Shown: piece after piece, positions 29,285 to 37,096 of the stretch
Numbering within the stretch: the first letter of the stretch is position 1
Layout of the letters: each line of letters begins with the position of its first letter
Source: Candidatus Krumholzibacteriota bacterium
GTDB taxonomy: Bacteria; Krumholzibacteriota; Krumholzibacteriia; JAJRXK01
DNA: 64,000 bases
Direction: 5' to 3'
NCBI GenBank assembly: GCA_029262065.1
Contig: JAJDAC010000048.1
Location: forward strand, 217,563-281,562
Program-made: the position numbers and the translations under genes
Notes under the pieces: model-generated
The model's input: the letters and a program-made list of their open reading frames with translations, nothing else
What the model was told of the DNA's origin: nothing
Database searches by the model: none

Positions 29285-29879
29285 CGCCCACCCCCATCAG
29301 CTTGGCCAGGTGTTCCAGTCCGCGACGAACCACGGCACGGGCTGCGTTGGCGGTGGGGGAGTCCAGCGCGAGCGCAATGCGGTCGTAGTCAAAACCAAGT
29401 TCCACGTGCATGAACACCGCTTGTCGGTGTGAATCCGACAGCTCGAGCATTCCGCGTTCGTAGGCCTCCAGTACCGACGCTCCCACGGCGTGTTCCAGTG
29501 GCGAAGGTTCGGCCGACGGGTGGGGGACCGCACCGGTCAGACGCTGTCGCGTCTTCACGCGATTGATGTGGTCGATCAGTCGCCGGATGAGGATTTGGCG
29601 CAGGTACGCCAGAAAGGCCCCTTCACGTCGTACTTCGAAGCCTTCCAGATTCGACAGGGCGCTCAACAGGGAGTCGTTCACCAGATCGCCGGTATCAGCG
29701 GTGTCGCGGGCCCACGGCGGTAGTCGCTTCGAAGCCCACCGTGTGAGAATCGGCAGATATCTGGTCACGAGGCGATCGCGAGCGCTACCGTCTCCCTCAC
29801 GAATTTTCTCGATGAGGTGCGCCGTGGTTTCCGCGGCTGTCTGGGATAGGTCCGCGGCGTTGTGGGTTTTCCGCGCCAT
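29271..29879 (-). CDS. ECF-like RNA polymerase sigma factor
   Basis: 202 residues from the ATG at 29879; the open frame to 30113 adds an Arg-rich stretch without sigma features and is probably untranslated. Region 2 reads LIEKIREGDGSARDRLVTRYLPILTRWASK and DTGDLVNDSLLSALSNL. Region 4 reads ERGMLELSDSHRQAVFMHVELGFDYDRIALALDSPTANAARAVVRRGLEHL, a helix-turn-helix. This resembles the planctomycete-type ECF sigmas that pair with protein kinases. The 14-nt overlap with the kinase gene supports a sigma-kinase pair. Its target promoters are unknown, autoregulation of this operon being plausible. Confidence 0.88.
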   Translation of the reverse strand: MARKTHNAADLSQTAAETTAHLIEKIREGDGSARDRLVTRYLPILTRWASKRLPPWARDTADTGDLVNDSLLSALSNLEGFEVRREGAFLAYLRQILIRRLIDHINRVKTRQRLTGAVPHPSAEPSPLEHAVGASVLEAYERGMLELSDSHRQAVFMHVELGFDYDRIALALDSPTANAARAVVRRGLEHLAKLMGVGDEEQ

Positions 29880-30109
29880 GCTCTTTCGACCACCAGGGTC
29901 CAGGGGAGCAATCGAGGCTGGACCAGGCGAGTATACAGGATGGCGCGCGGCGTGGGGATTACTCTTACGTTTGAGAGTTTCGCGGTATCGCGGCCGATTA
30001 CGAACCCGCGCCCGATTCCGGTGACGGCGATTCAGTGCCCGATTGCGACCGAACGTGCGGGGCCCATGGGCACGGCGACCCACGGCCGCCGCACCCTGAA
30101 TGACGCGAC

Positions 30110-30475
30110 TCATGCCACTGCCGACTTGGGCGCGTCCGCGCTCATGACCGCCAGTGCGTCGCCGGTGGTTTCATACACGTCGATGTGTTGCGCAAGGTGC
30201 ACCAGGTAGAACACCTGGTTGATGCGTCGGGTCGCTTCGGCGATGACCAACGTGCCGTTCGCCTTCTGCATCGTGTCGTACGCGCGGATGAGGATTCCGA
30301 CTCCGCAGCTGTTGATGCGACGGGTCTCGCCCATGTCCACCAGAACGCGAACTCCTCCGTCGTCGAGCACCTGCTGAATCGATTTCTCGAACCGACCGGC
30401 ATCGGGACCGCCGAGCAGGTCTCCCTGCACCGACAGCACCACTACATCACCGTTGATCTTCTTCTGGATCTTCAC
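30110..30475 (-). CDS. STAS-domain anti-anti-sigma-like protein
   Basis: 121 residues, GTG start with AAGGA 7 nt upstream. It is a single STAS domain: MKIQKKINGDVVVLSVQGDLLGG, then VLVDMGETRRINSCGVGILI, where the Ser of INSCGVG is at the usual phosphorylation site. Such proteins bind anti-sigma kinases or scaffold partner switching. It lies 230 nt upstream of the sigma factor on the same strand, so it may head the same transcription unit and be a target of the neighbouring kinase (inference). Confidence 0.85.
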   Translation of the reverse strand: MKIQKKINGDVVVLSVQGDLLGGPDAGRFEKSIQQVLDDGGVRVLVDMGETRRINSCGVGILIRAYDTMQKANGTLVIAEATRRINQVFYLVHLAQHIDVYETTGDALAVMSADAPKSAVA

Positions 30476-30616
30476 GGCATCGTCCTTCCCCCCGGGGTCT
30501 AGGCCCAGGTGTAGTGGGAGATAGCAGGGGATGAATGTCGGACCAGTCAGGGTTGCTGGTTCCGATACCCCTCAAAACGGACGAGGCAGTGGATTTGCAC
30601 GGTGGGAATCGTGAAA

Positions 30617-30643
30617 TTCTTCGAATTCGCGTGATACGAAGAA
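30617..30643 (-). terminator. Possible terminator after vapC-like gene
   Basis: TTCTTCG (30617-30623) and CGAAGAA (30637-30643) can form a 7-bp stem around a 13-nt loop just downstream of the PIN toxin stop; on the minus strand it is followed by tttc. The stem is short, so this is a weak call. Confidence 0.35.
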
Positions 30644-30646
30644 GAA

Positions 30647-31018
30647 CTATCTCTCGACGTACTGAACGCCTTCAAGCCCCTCGAAATCAACGTCCTGAGT
30701 CCACAACGTGGCTCCGTGCGCGCGGGCGGTCGCCAGCATGACGCTGTCGGCCATGGGTATCCTGTTCTCGTGGCTGATCTTCGCGGCTGCGGTTGCGAGC
30801 ATCGGTGTGAGGTTGATGGTTCGCGCTTGGCGCATCAACGCGGTAGCCCGCAGAGCATCACTCTCGTTGCGTTGCTGAAGAACCCGTCTGAACACTTCGT
30901 ACAGACTGAGTGTGGGAACAATCAGGTTTTCGGTGTCGAGAATCGGCGGAGTGAAGAAGTTCGCGTTGCTACCGTCGGCGAAGTACTCCAGCCATCCAGA
31001 CGAGTCGACGACGTTCAT
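30647..31018 (-). CDS. PIN-domain toxin (VapC-like)
   Basis: 123 residues, normal for VapC. Acidic active-site residues are visible: Asp5 in MNVVDSSGWLEYF, Glu in PTLSLYEVFRR, Asp in IPMADSVMLATA and Asp in LWTQDVDFEGL. PIN toxins are Mg-dependent RNases, usually cutting tRNA or rRNA. The ATG overlaps the antitoxin stop by 4 nt (ATGA), the normal toxin-antitoxin layout. Likely neutralised by the AbrB-type protein upstream. Confidence 0.9.
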   Translation of the reverse strand: MNVVDSSGWLEYFADGSNANFFTPPILDTENLIVPTLSLYEVFRRVLQQRNESDALRATALMRQARTINLTPMLATAAAKISHENRIPMADSVMLATARAHGATLWTQDVDFEGLEGVQYVER

Positions 31019-31236
31019 TGCCGATCGTCTTCGCGCTCAACGAACGTATCGATGCCACGGAGAAATCCCCGTACCTCTTCGATGGGCTGAAGCGGAACGA
31101 GTTCGATGCGGCCGTCGTAGACCATGGCCTCGATTTTCTGACCGGGGGTGAGTCCGAGTGCTTCACGGATCTCTTTGGGGATCACTACCTGGAATTTGGG
31201 GGAGATGGTAACTGTGCTCAACGGCGTTTTCTCCAT
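31015..31236 (-). CDS. AbrB/SpoVT-type antitoxin (VapB-like)
   Basis: About 73 residues from the ATG at 31236; an upstream ATG at 31260 lies only about 11 nt from the predicted transcription start, so the inner one is preferred. A swapped-hairpin AbrB motif is clear: VTISPKFQVVIPKEIREALGLTPGQKIEAMVYDGRIELVP. The C-terminal tail (FLRGIDTFVEREDD) would contact the PIN toxin. It probably represses its own promoter through the half-sites at 31242-31267. Confidence 0.9.
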   Translation of the reverse strand: MEKTPLSTVTISPKFQVVIPKEIREALGLTPGQKIEAMVYDGRIELVPLQPIEEVRGFLRGIDTFVEREDDRQ

Positions 31237-31241
31237 CGATG

Positions 31242-31267
31242 AGTTATTCGTATAACACATTCGTTAT
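31242..31267 (-). promoter_or_regulatory. Overlapping operator half-sites for the toxin-antitoxin pair
   Basis: Alternating half-sites gttat (31242-31246), ataac (31251-31255) and gttat (31263-31267) form two inverted repeats, GTTAT-N4-ATAAC and ATAAC-N7-GTTAT. They lie just downstream of the predicted -10 box, where an AbrB-type antitoxin would block transcription. Confidence 0.5.
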
Positions 31268-31277
31268 CGATGTAAAA

Positions 31278-31306
31278 AATGTATGTTCTTGTGATGCAAG
31301 TGTCAA
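31278..31306 (-). promoter_or_regulatory. Sigma-70-like promoter of the vapBC-like operon
   Basis: On the minus strand, TTGACA (31306-31301) and TACATT (31283-31278) are separated by exactly 17 nt. The -35 box is a perfect consensus match. Transcription would start near 31271, about 35 nt before the chosen antitoxin ATG. Confidence 0.65.
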
Positions 31307-31317
31307 CCCGCGACCCT

Positions 31318-31332
31318 GGTTCACCCGGGTAA
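31318..31332. promoter_or_regulatory. GGTTCACCCGGGTAA intergenic element, copy 3
   Basis: Same 15-nt sequence as at 21088, then ctcattgaaaatattgtg. It lies between the vapBC promoter and the 3' end of the ArsC-like gene, immediately upstream of the -35 box. Confidence 0.45.
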
Positions 31333-31429
31333 CTCATTGAAAATATTGTGATTACAATTCCACCGGGGTTTTGCTCAAGGGCAGCCCAATAGACAGGAAT
31401 GTCGGCGATCTTGGGGATGGAACGTCAGG

Positions 31430-31798
31430 TCACCCTCCCAGAATCCCCAGCACGTTCTCCGGCGGCCTCCCAATCACCGCGCGCTTCCCGACCACCACGA
31501 TAGGCCGCTCAATCAGCACCGGATTCTCATGCATGATCTTGCACCACTCCCGGGCCGAGCGCCGATCTCCACGAGTAAGCGCCAGCTCGGCGAAGGCCTT
31601 CTCCTTCACGCGAATCAGCTGCATGGGTTGCAGCTTCAGCATGTTGCACAGTTCGGCGATGCGATCGGCCGAAGGTGGTTCTTTCAGGTAGTCGATAACG
31701 GTAACGTCGTGACCCTCAAGCAGCGCAAGTGTCGCGCGGCTCTTGCTGCAGCGCGCGTTGTGATAGATCGTCACCTTGTTCTTCACTACGTCGGACAT
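31430..31798 (-). CDS. ArsC/Spx-family (arsenate reductase-like) protein
   Basis: 122 residues with the glutaredoxin-like ArsC fold. The N-terminal active-site loop IYHNARCSKSRATLALLE carries the catalytic Cys; KEPPSADRIAEL, MHENPVLIERPIVVVGKRAVIGRPPENV follows with the conserved cis-Pro-like RP. Enzymes of this family reduce arsenate with glutathione/glutaredoxin, but many members of the YffB type have no proven role. No ars regulator or efflux pump is nearby; it lies 11 nt after the Nramp-like gene as the tail of the hydroxyproline gene string, so arsenic resistance is doubtful as its job. Confidence 0.85.
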   Translation of the reverse strand: MSDVVKNKVTIYHNARCSKSRATLALLEGHDVTVIDYLKEPPSADRIAELCNMLKLQPMQLIRVKEKAFAELALTRGDRRSAREWCKIMHENPVLIERPIVVVGKRAVIGRPPENVLGILGG

Positions 31799-31809
31799 GT
31801 CGAACTCCT

Positions 31810-33084
31810 CTAGTTTCCACCGCGAATGATTTCGGTGTAGACCACCAAGCCCACCGTGATCGTCAGGGCCACAATTCCCAGGATCGCGAACGCCACGTGC
31901 CCGCGCGAGGGGCGCATTGCGGCGTCATCGACCAGTCGGGTCACCGCGTACGTGTTGGCGGCGAAATACAACGGGCTCAATACAAAAGTGACTGCCGCCA
32001 ACAGGGTGATCAGGCGCGGTGGGTCTGGCACCAGCTTCACGACCACCAACGACAGTACGGTCATTCCCACCAGGAATACCCAATACAATCGACCCTTCGT
32101 GGCGTGATCGGGGTTGTCTTCGTCGCGAATGTGCTGCACCGCCGCGGTCAGCGTGCGCGGCATTCCATCCATGACGGTGTAGGTTGTAGAAAACATGGCG
32201 AAGAACGAAACCACGAAGAAAACGGGCGCCATGTAGCTGCCCAGCATTTCGGTGTACAGACGGCTGAGCGTTTGCGCGGTCTCGGTCCCCTCGGGTACCA
32301 ACCCGGCGGGCTTCAACGCCACCGCGCCCAGGCTCAGGAACATGATTCCCACGACCACGGAAATGGCGTAGCCCAGTCGCATGTCGAACAGGCTGCTCTT
32401 GAACACGGCCAAGTTCGCGGACGGGTCGGCGGTGCGCCGGTAGCGAGGGTCTTCCACGACCCATAGCGAGTGCCAAAGTGACACTCCCACTCCGGTGGGC
32501 ATCCAGCCGAGGAGGGCGCTCACCAACAAGATGCTTCCGGCGGGAATGGACGGTCGCACCAGGTGGCTCAGGTCGGCCAATGAAGGAGGCCGTTGGAAGA
32601 ATGCCACCGCGGTGCCCAGCGTGAGCACAACGATCATCAGGCCGCTGACCCGCATGAGTAGGCCGTAGCGTCCGGTCACCAGCAACGCGATCACGGCCAC
32701 AAGCGCGATCAATGTCCACGCCGGCAGGGAAAGCACACCCGTGGAAGAATGCAGGATTGCCCCGGTCAACCCGGCGACCGCCGCGGTCACACCAACGCTT
32801 TGTACCACCATGTCGGTGGCGCCGACCCACAGCAGCCAATTCTTCGGCCCGGGAAGCTGGCGGTAAGCATGTAGCAGACTATGACCGGTGGCTGCCGCGT
32901 AGCGTGGACCGAACTCAAAAGCGTGGTACTTGAACAGATGCGATACCAGCACCAGCCACAATAGTTCGTAGCCAAACCGCGCGCCGGCGGTGGACGCGAG
33001 CACCAGGTGGGAGCCGCCGATGCTGGTGGCGGCCAGCAACAAGCCCGGTCCCAGCATGCGCATGTACGGGCGGGATGCAGTCAT
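31810..33084 (-). CDS. Nramp-like transporter lacking the metal-binding motifs
   Basis: 424 residues from the ATG at 33084, which overlaps the dehydrogenase stop as ATGA; the open frame further upstream is Arg-rich shadow sequence. About eleven helices with the family start MRMLGPGLLLAATSIGGSH and RFGYELLWLV. Canonical Nramp metal ligands are DPGN in helix 1 and MPH in helix 6. Here the first is TSIGGSH and the second reads GWMPTGVGVSLWHS, so the ligands are not conserved. The LeuT-like fold and coupling to 2,5-dioxovalerate dehydrogenase suggest it could carry an organic substrate such as hydroxyproline; this is inference. Confidence 0.82.
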   Translation of the reverse strand: MTASRPYMRMLGPGLLLAATSIGGSHLVLASTAGARFGYELLWLVLVSHLFKYHAFEFGPRYAAATGHSLLHAYRQLPGPKNWLLWVGATDMVVQSVGVTAAVAGLTGAILHSSTGVLSLPAWTLIALVAVIALLVTGRYGLLMRVSGLMIVVLTLGTAVAFFQRPPSLADLSHLVRPSIPAGSILLVSALLGWMPTGVGVSLWHSLWVVEDPRYRRTADPSANLAVFKSSLFDMRLGYAISVVVGIMFLSLGAVALKPAGLVPEGTETAQTLSRLYTEMLGSYMAPVFFVVSFFAMFSTTYTVMDGMPRTLTAAVQHIRDEDNPDHATKGRLYWVFLVGMTVLSLVVVKLVPDPPRLITLLAAVTFVLSPLYFAANTYAVTRLVDDAAMRPSRGHVAFAILGIVALTITVGLVVYTEIIRGGN

Positions 33085-34661
33085 ACCGAAGGCGGAAAAT
33101 CCCAGACGCCATCGACCAGCCGTACCAGGCCGCACGGATTGTCGTTGCGTAGTTCCACGGGCAACAGGTCGTTGGGCGCGTCTTGCCAGGCCACGGGTCG
33201 CAAGAAGCGGGAAATCGCCGCGGTGCCCACCGAGGTGGAGCGCGCATCGGTGGTGGCGGGATAGGGTCCGCCGTGTTGCATGGCGGGTCCCACTTCCACG
33301 CCGGTGGGAAAGTCGTTGTAGACCATGCGGCCCACGTGCTGTTCCACCAGCGTGGTAAGCTTCTGCGCCAATTCGTGGTCGTCCTCGTTCGCGTGGATGC
33401 TGGCGGTCAATTGCCCGTCCAACGAACGCGCCACTGAGAGCATCTCGTCTTCGGTCTGGCACAACACCACCAGCGAACTGGGTCCGAACATCTCGTCGGC
33501 CAACTCGGGGCGATCCAGGAATACCTTCGCCGGCACGCTGAACAACGCTGGCGCCGCCCGACCAGGGGTATCGCGCAGCGGCACGTGACTGGTGAGGTCT
33601 TCGTCGGTGCGGCGTTGTCGCACGGCACCATCGTAGGTATCCAGGATTGCCTGGTGCAGCATGATGCCCGCTTCGATGCCGGCGAGTTCCTGACCCAGGC
33701 TATCCAGGAGTGCTTTCGTGGGTCGGTCGTCCATGGCCACGATCAGCCCGGGGTTTGTGCAGAACTGTCCCACCCCCATACACACACTGGTCGCGAAACC
33801 CTTGGTCAGGCTGGTACCGCGTTCGGCCATGGCCTTCCGCAATACAAAGCTGGGATTCACACTTCCCATCTCGGCGTACACGGGAATCGGAACGTTGCGT
33901 GTGGCGGCGGCATCGAGCAAGGCGCGTCCGCCGCGCAGCGACCCGGTGAACCCCACGGCGCACGTGTAGGGGTGCTGCACCAAGGCCAGGCCAACCTCGT
34001 GGGATCGGCCCTGCACCATTGAGAATGTTCCGTCGGGCATGTCGCACTCTTTGGCGGCCAGCAGCACCGATCGGGCTACGAGTTCCGACGTACCCGGATG
34101 ATTGGGGTGACCCTTGACCACCACCGGACAACCGGCGGCCAGGGCCGAGGCGGTATCGCCGCCCGCCACGCTGAAGGCCAGGGGAAAGTTCGATGCGCCG
34201 AATACCACGACCGGCCCCAATGCGCGTTGCATACGGCGAACGTCGGGTTTGGGGGGCTTGCGCTTGGGATCGGCCGAGTCGAGACGCGCCTCCAGGAATG
34301 ATCCATCGCGTACCACACCGGCGAACATGCGTAGCTGGTTCATGGTGCGGCCGCGCTCGGACCTGAGCCGAGGCAGTGGTAGTGCGGTTTCGGCGGCGGC
34401 TCGCTCGAGCAACTCATCGCCTTGCGCTTCCATGTGGTTTGCGATGGCGTCGAGGAAGTCGGCCCGACGCCCGCGATCCATGTCGCGCAACTCCATGGCG
34501 CATTGTTGGGCCAGGGTAAGGGCACGGTCGATCTCTTCGCCGGTTGCTTCGGCGAACGTCCCCGGCAGCGGCTCGCCGTTCGTGGCGTCGATCGACGTGA
34601 AGCTCCCCTGCTTCTTGCGGGAGGTTTCGTAGCCCAGAAAATGATGTCCAGTAGGTTTCAT
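33081..34661 (-). CDS. 2,5-dioxovalerate (alpha-ketoglutarate semialdehyde) dehydrogenase
   Basis: 526 residues, aldehyde dehydrogenase superfamily. Catalytic Cys301 (VGQFCTNPG) and general base Glu264 (YAEMGSVNP) are intact; the NAD(P) site GASNFPLAFSVAGGDTASALAAGCPVVVKGHPNHPGTSEL and the E-M-G-S-x-N-P and GQFCTNPG signatures are those of the type III alpha-ketoglutarate semialdehyde dehydrogenases. It makes 2-oxoglutarate, the last step of hydroxyproline breakdown. Preceded 47 nt by the deaminase gene and coupled to the Nramp-like gene downstream. Confidence 0.9.
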   Translation of the reverse strand: MKPTGHHFLGYETSRKKQGSFTSIDATNGEPLPGTFAEATGEEIDRALTLAQQCAMELRDMDRGRRADFLDAIANHMEAQGDELLERAAAETALPLPRLRSERGRTMNQLRMFAGVVRDGSFLEARLDSADPKRKPPKPDVRRMQRALGPVVVFGASNFPLAFSVAGGDTASALAAGCPVVVKGHPNHPGTSELVARSVLLAAKECDMPDGTFSMVQGRSHEVGLALVQHPYTCAVGFTGSLRGGRALLDAAATRNVPIPVYAEMGSVNPSFVLRKAMAERGTSLTKGFATSVCMGVGQFCTNPGLIVAMDDRPTKALLDSLGQELAGIEAGIMLHQAILDTYDGAVRQRRTDEDLTSHVPLRDTPGRAAPALFSVPAKVFLDRPELADEMFGPSSLVVLCQTEDEMLSVARSLDGQLTASIHANEDDHELAQKLTTLVEQHVGRMVYNDFPTGVEVGPAMQHGGPYPATTDARSTSVGTAAISRFLRPVAWQDAPNDLLPVELRNDNPCGLVRLVDGVWDFPPSV

Positions 34662-34708
34662 GATGTGTGCCTTCGCGTGCCTGTTACGTGCCTATGCGTC
34701 TTGCGTAC

Positions 34709-35611
34709 TTATAGCTGCGGCCGGTTGGCCATGGCCTGTCGAATGGTCTCCATCGCGTACTCGCGCAGTTCGCCCCGCACCGGTTGGCGAGGCGGACGAA
34801 CGCGCTCGACTCCCATGTTGCATTCCTGTTGAACCAGTTTGATCAGCTGCACGAACTCGGGCACGGTGTCCAGACGCAGCAGCGGCAGGAACCAATCGTA
34901 CAAGGCTCGAGCTTCCGTGCGCTGGCCGGCCATGGCCAGCTCGTACAATTTCACCGACTCGGCGGGGAGCGCGTTCACGAGTCCGGCGATCCAGCCCACC
35001 GCGCCGGCATCGACTCCCTCGACCAGCAGGTCGTCCAGCCCCACGAACAGCGCCAACCGGTCGCCGACCAGGGCTCGCAAGGCGGTGACGCGACGCGTGT
35101 CGCCGCTGGATTCCTTCACCGCATGGAGGTTCGAATGACGCGATGCGAACTGGGCAACGGCCTGGGGCAGGACATCGGTACCGTAGGCAATGGGGTTGTT
35201 GTACAGCATGCACGATAGATCGGTAGCCGCGAAGATCGCGTCGTAGTGATCCTGCATTTCGTGCCACGGCCCCTTGTGGACGTAGGGGGGAAGGACCATC
35301 AGACCCTGGCACCCTACCTCCTGGGCCGAGCGGGCCAGGGCCACCGCCTGCGCCGTGCTCAGCGCGGCAATCCCCGCTATCACGGGGGCCCGGTCGCCGA
35401 CCGCCTTCACGCAGGTTCGCAAAACTTCGATCTTCTCCTGGGTGTCCAGCGTGGCCGACTCACCCAGCGAGCCCAGGGGCACCAAAGCGGTGCAGCCGTG
35501 GTCCAGTAGCCACCGGCAGTGGCGGCCCAGGAAATCTTCATCCAAAGAGAAATCTGGTGCGAAGGGTGTGGTGATGGCCGGCATTACGCCGCCCCAGTCG
35601 CTGGCTTGCAT
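34709..35611 (-). CDS. Dihydrodipicolinate synthase family, probable pyrroline-4-hydroxy-2-carboxylate deaminase
   Basis: About 300 residues from ATG 35611. The Schiff-base Lys166 (HAVKESSGDTRR) and Tyr137 (MLYNNPIAYG) are present, with GSLGESATLDTQEK for the phosphate/carboxylate-binding loop. The DapA family is broad. The neighbouring dehydrogenase and the epimerase and D-hydroxyproline dehydrogenase genes at 39-45 kb point to deamination of 1-pyrroline-4-hydroxy-2-carboxylate to 2,5-dioxovalerate rather than lysine synthesis. The ribosome site before the ATG is weak. Confidence 0.87.
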   Translation of the reverse strand: MQASDWGGVMPAITTPFAPDFSLDEDFLGRHCRWLLDHGCTALVPLGSLGESATLDTQEKIEVLRTCVKAVGDRAPVIAGIAALSTAQAVALARSAQEVGCQGLMVLPPYVHKGPWHEMQDHYDAIFAATDLSCMLYNNPIAYGTDVLPQAVAQFASRHSNLHAVKESSGDTRRVTALRALVGDRLALFVGLDDLLVEGVDAGAVGWIAGLVNALPAESVKLYELAMAGQRTEARALYDWFLPLLRLDTVPEFVQLIKLVQQECNMGVERVRPPRQPVRGELREYAMETIRQAMANRPQL

Positions 35612-35771
35612 AAGGCCTATCCCGAGGGGTTGAGAGGGCTTCCATCCTACCCCCTGGGTCGCGCGGGGGCTTCGCGAAAATGGGCCCCGGGATTGTGGGT
35701 CTATTATGTGACTCCTGCGCACCTGCTAGTGTCAGGGTGGAGATGGGATAGCTTCTACCGTAGGAGACAAG

Positions 35772-37085
35772 ATGACTTCCCCAAGTCGATTCCTGCTCGC
35801 GATCTGCGCGGGCATCCTGGTTCTCTCGTCGCCCGCGCTGGCTCAGGCTCAGGGCACCGCCGGGGTGCGGCAAGAGGGTTTCAAGGTCGATGGCTTCCGA
35901 GCCATGTTCGGGGTCGCGGATGCGCAGGACGCTAAGTCCGGCCTTGTCTTGGGCGCCGATCTGGGCCTGGGGACCGCATTCGTTCGCCAGCTCGACCTCA
36001 CCCTGGGCACCCGCTGGTGGAAGGCCGACCTGGAGGGCATCGACGGAAAGATCTCCGATTTGAGCCTCCACACTGACCTCCACTACCACCTGTTCGGCGT
36101 GAAGGGCGTGCGCCCGTACGTCCTGGCCGGTCTGGGATTGCATCGGATCTCGGCCGACGTGCCCGGCGATGCCAGCCTCGACGATGCCCTTTCGGGAGTG
36201 AACATCGGAGTGGATACCGGATTTGGTCTGGCCACGACGCGCCCGGGCGTGGGGCTTCGGATCGAGGCCCGCAGGCAGTTCGTGGAAGACGCTGGCAACT
36301 GGCAGTTCGCGGTGGGGGCCGGTTGGTGGCCGCGCCAACGCGCCAAGGCTAGAAATCAGCCCGTGGTCGGTTCTGACCCTCAGGCCGCTACCTGGGCACC
36401 GCAACCGAATCAGCCGCCGATCGTGGTGAACACGCACCCGCAGTCGGCTGCCCCGGCGCGAGACACCGAAAAAGACGAACTGGTCGAGGCCGTGCGCGAC
36501 CTGCTGGCCGAAAACCGGGAGCTGCGATCCTCGTTGGAAACCGAGCGGACAAAGGCTCCACCCATCGTGCAGCCTCCGGTCATCGTACAGCAGGCCGAGC
36601 CAGTGCCACCGCCGCCGGCTCCCGAGCCCAAGGTTGTCGAACCCGAGCCGGTGGATCCGCGCAAGGAAGTACGTGCCTCATTCGAGCGCCTGGCGGCGCT
36701 GCCGGGTCCGTTTCCGTGGACCCTGCGCGAGAATCCGTTCTCGTCGCAGCAGACCATCGGTTTCTCGACCGGCGGAAGTACCATGGACAGCGGCGCGGTG
36801 GAATCGCTACGGCGCCTGGCGTTGGTGTTGCACCGACACCCGGACCTGTTGGTGCGGGTGGAAGGTCACAGCGACAGCCAGGGCAACGCCGACGCGAATC
36901 TGACCCTCAGTGGGCGCCGCGCCGAAGTGGTCCGGCAAGAGCTTTCACGCAGCGGTGTTGACGAGAGCCGCATCCGTGTACTGGGCATGGGATCGAACCA
37001 GCCCATCGACGACAACACCACGCCGCAGGGACGGGCTCGCAACCGTCGTGCTGTGGTCACCGTCTACTTTCCCGATTCCCAATAG
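35772..37085 (+). CDS. OmpA family protein: barrel plus peptidoglycan-binding domain
   Basis: 437 residues; AGGAG 6 nt before the ATG. A signal peptide ends PALAQAQ. Residues ~30-190 are a beta-barrel paralogous to the 10628 gene. A Pro/Glu-rich linker with a short coil (LVEAVRDLLAENRELRSSLETER) spans ~220-305. The OmpA C-terminal domain covers ~310-437 with intact motifs HSDSQGNADANLTLSGRRAEVV and GRARNRRAVVTVYF that bind peptidoglycan. It tethers the outer membrane to the wall. It is followed 11 nt later by another OmpA-like gene on the same strand; the pair splits the hydroxyproline genes. Confidence 0.9.
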   Translation: MTSPSRFLLAICAGILVLSSPALAQAQGTAGVRQEGFKVDGFRAMFGVADAQDAKSGLVLGADLGLGTAFVRQLDLTLGTRWWKADLEGIDGKISDLSLHTDLHYHLFGVKGVRPYVLAGLGLHRISADVPGDASLDDALSGVNIGVDTGFGLATTRPGVGLRIEARRQFVEDAGNWQFAVGAGWWPRQRAKARNQPVVGSDPQAATWAPQPNQPPIVVNTHPQSAAPARDTEKDELVEAVRDLLAENRELRSSLETERTKAPPIVQPPVIVQQAEPVPPPPAPEPKVVEPEPVDPRKEVRASFERLAALPGPFPWTLRENPFSSQQTIGFSTGGSTMDSGAVESLRRLALVLHRHPDLLVRVEGHSDSQGNADANLTLSGRRAEVVRQELSRSGVDESRIRVLGMGSNQPIDDNTTPQGRARNRRAVVTVYFPDSQ

Positions 37086-37096
37086 CAGGTAGAACC

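Noticed and set aside
29880..30113. N-terminal extension of the sigma factor (Arg-rich, 78 residues)
   Set aside because: No sigma-like sequence before the ATG at 29879; composition is typical of a shadow frame in GC-rich DNA.
31242..31267. Possible tRNA or CRISPR-like repeat from the gttat/ataac pattern
   Set aside because: Short alternating half-sites only; no spacer array or cloverleaf.
31430..31798. Arsenic resistance operon
   Set aside because: Only an ArsC-like protein is present; no ArsR, ArsB or Acr3 nearby, and the gene is the tail of the hydroxyproline string.
33085..33462. 126-residue N-terminal extension of the Nramp-like gene
   Set aside because: It overlaps the dehydrogenase gene on the same strand, is Arg/His-rich and lacks helices; the ATGA overlap at 33084 is the natural start.
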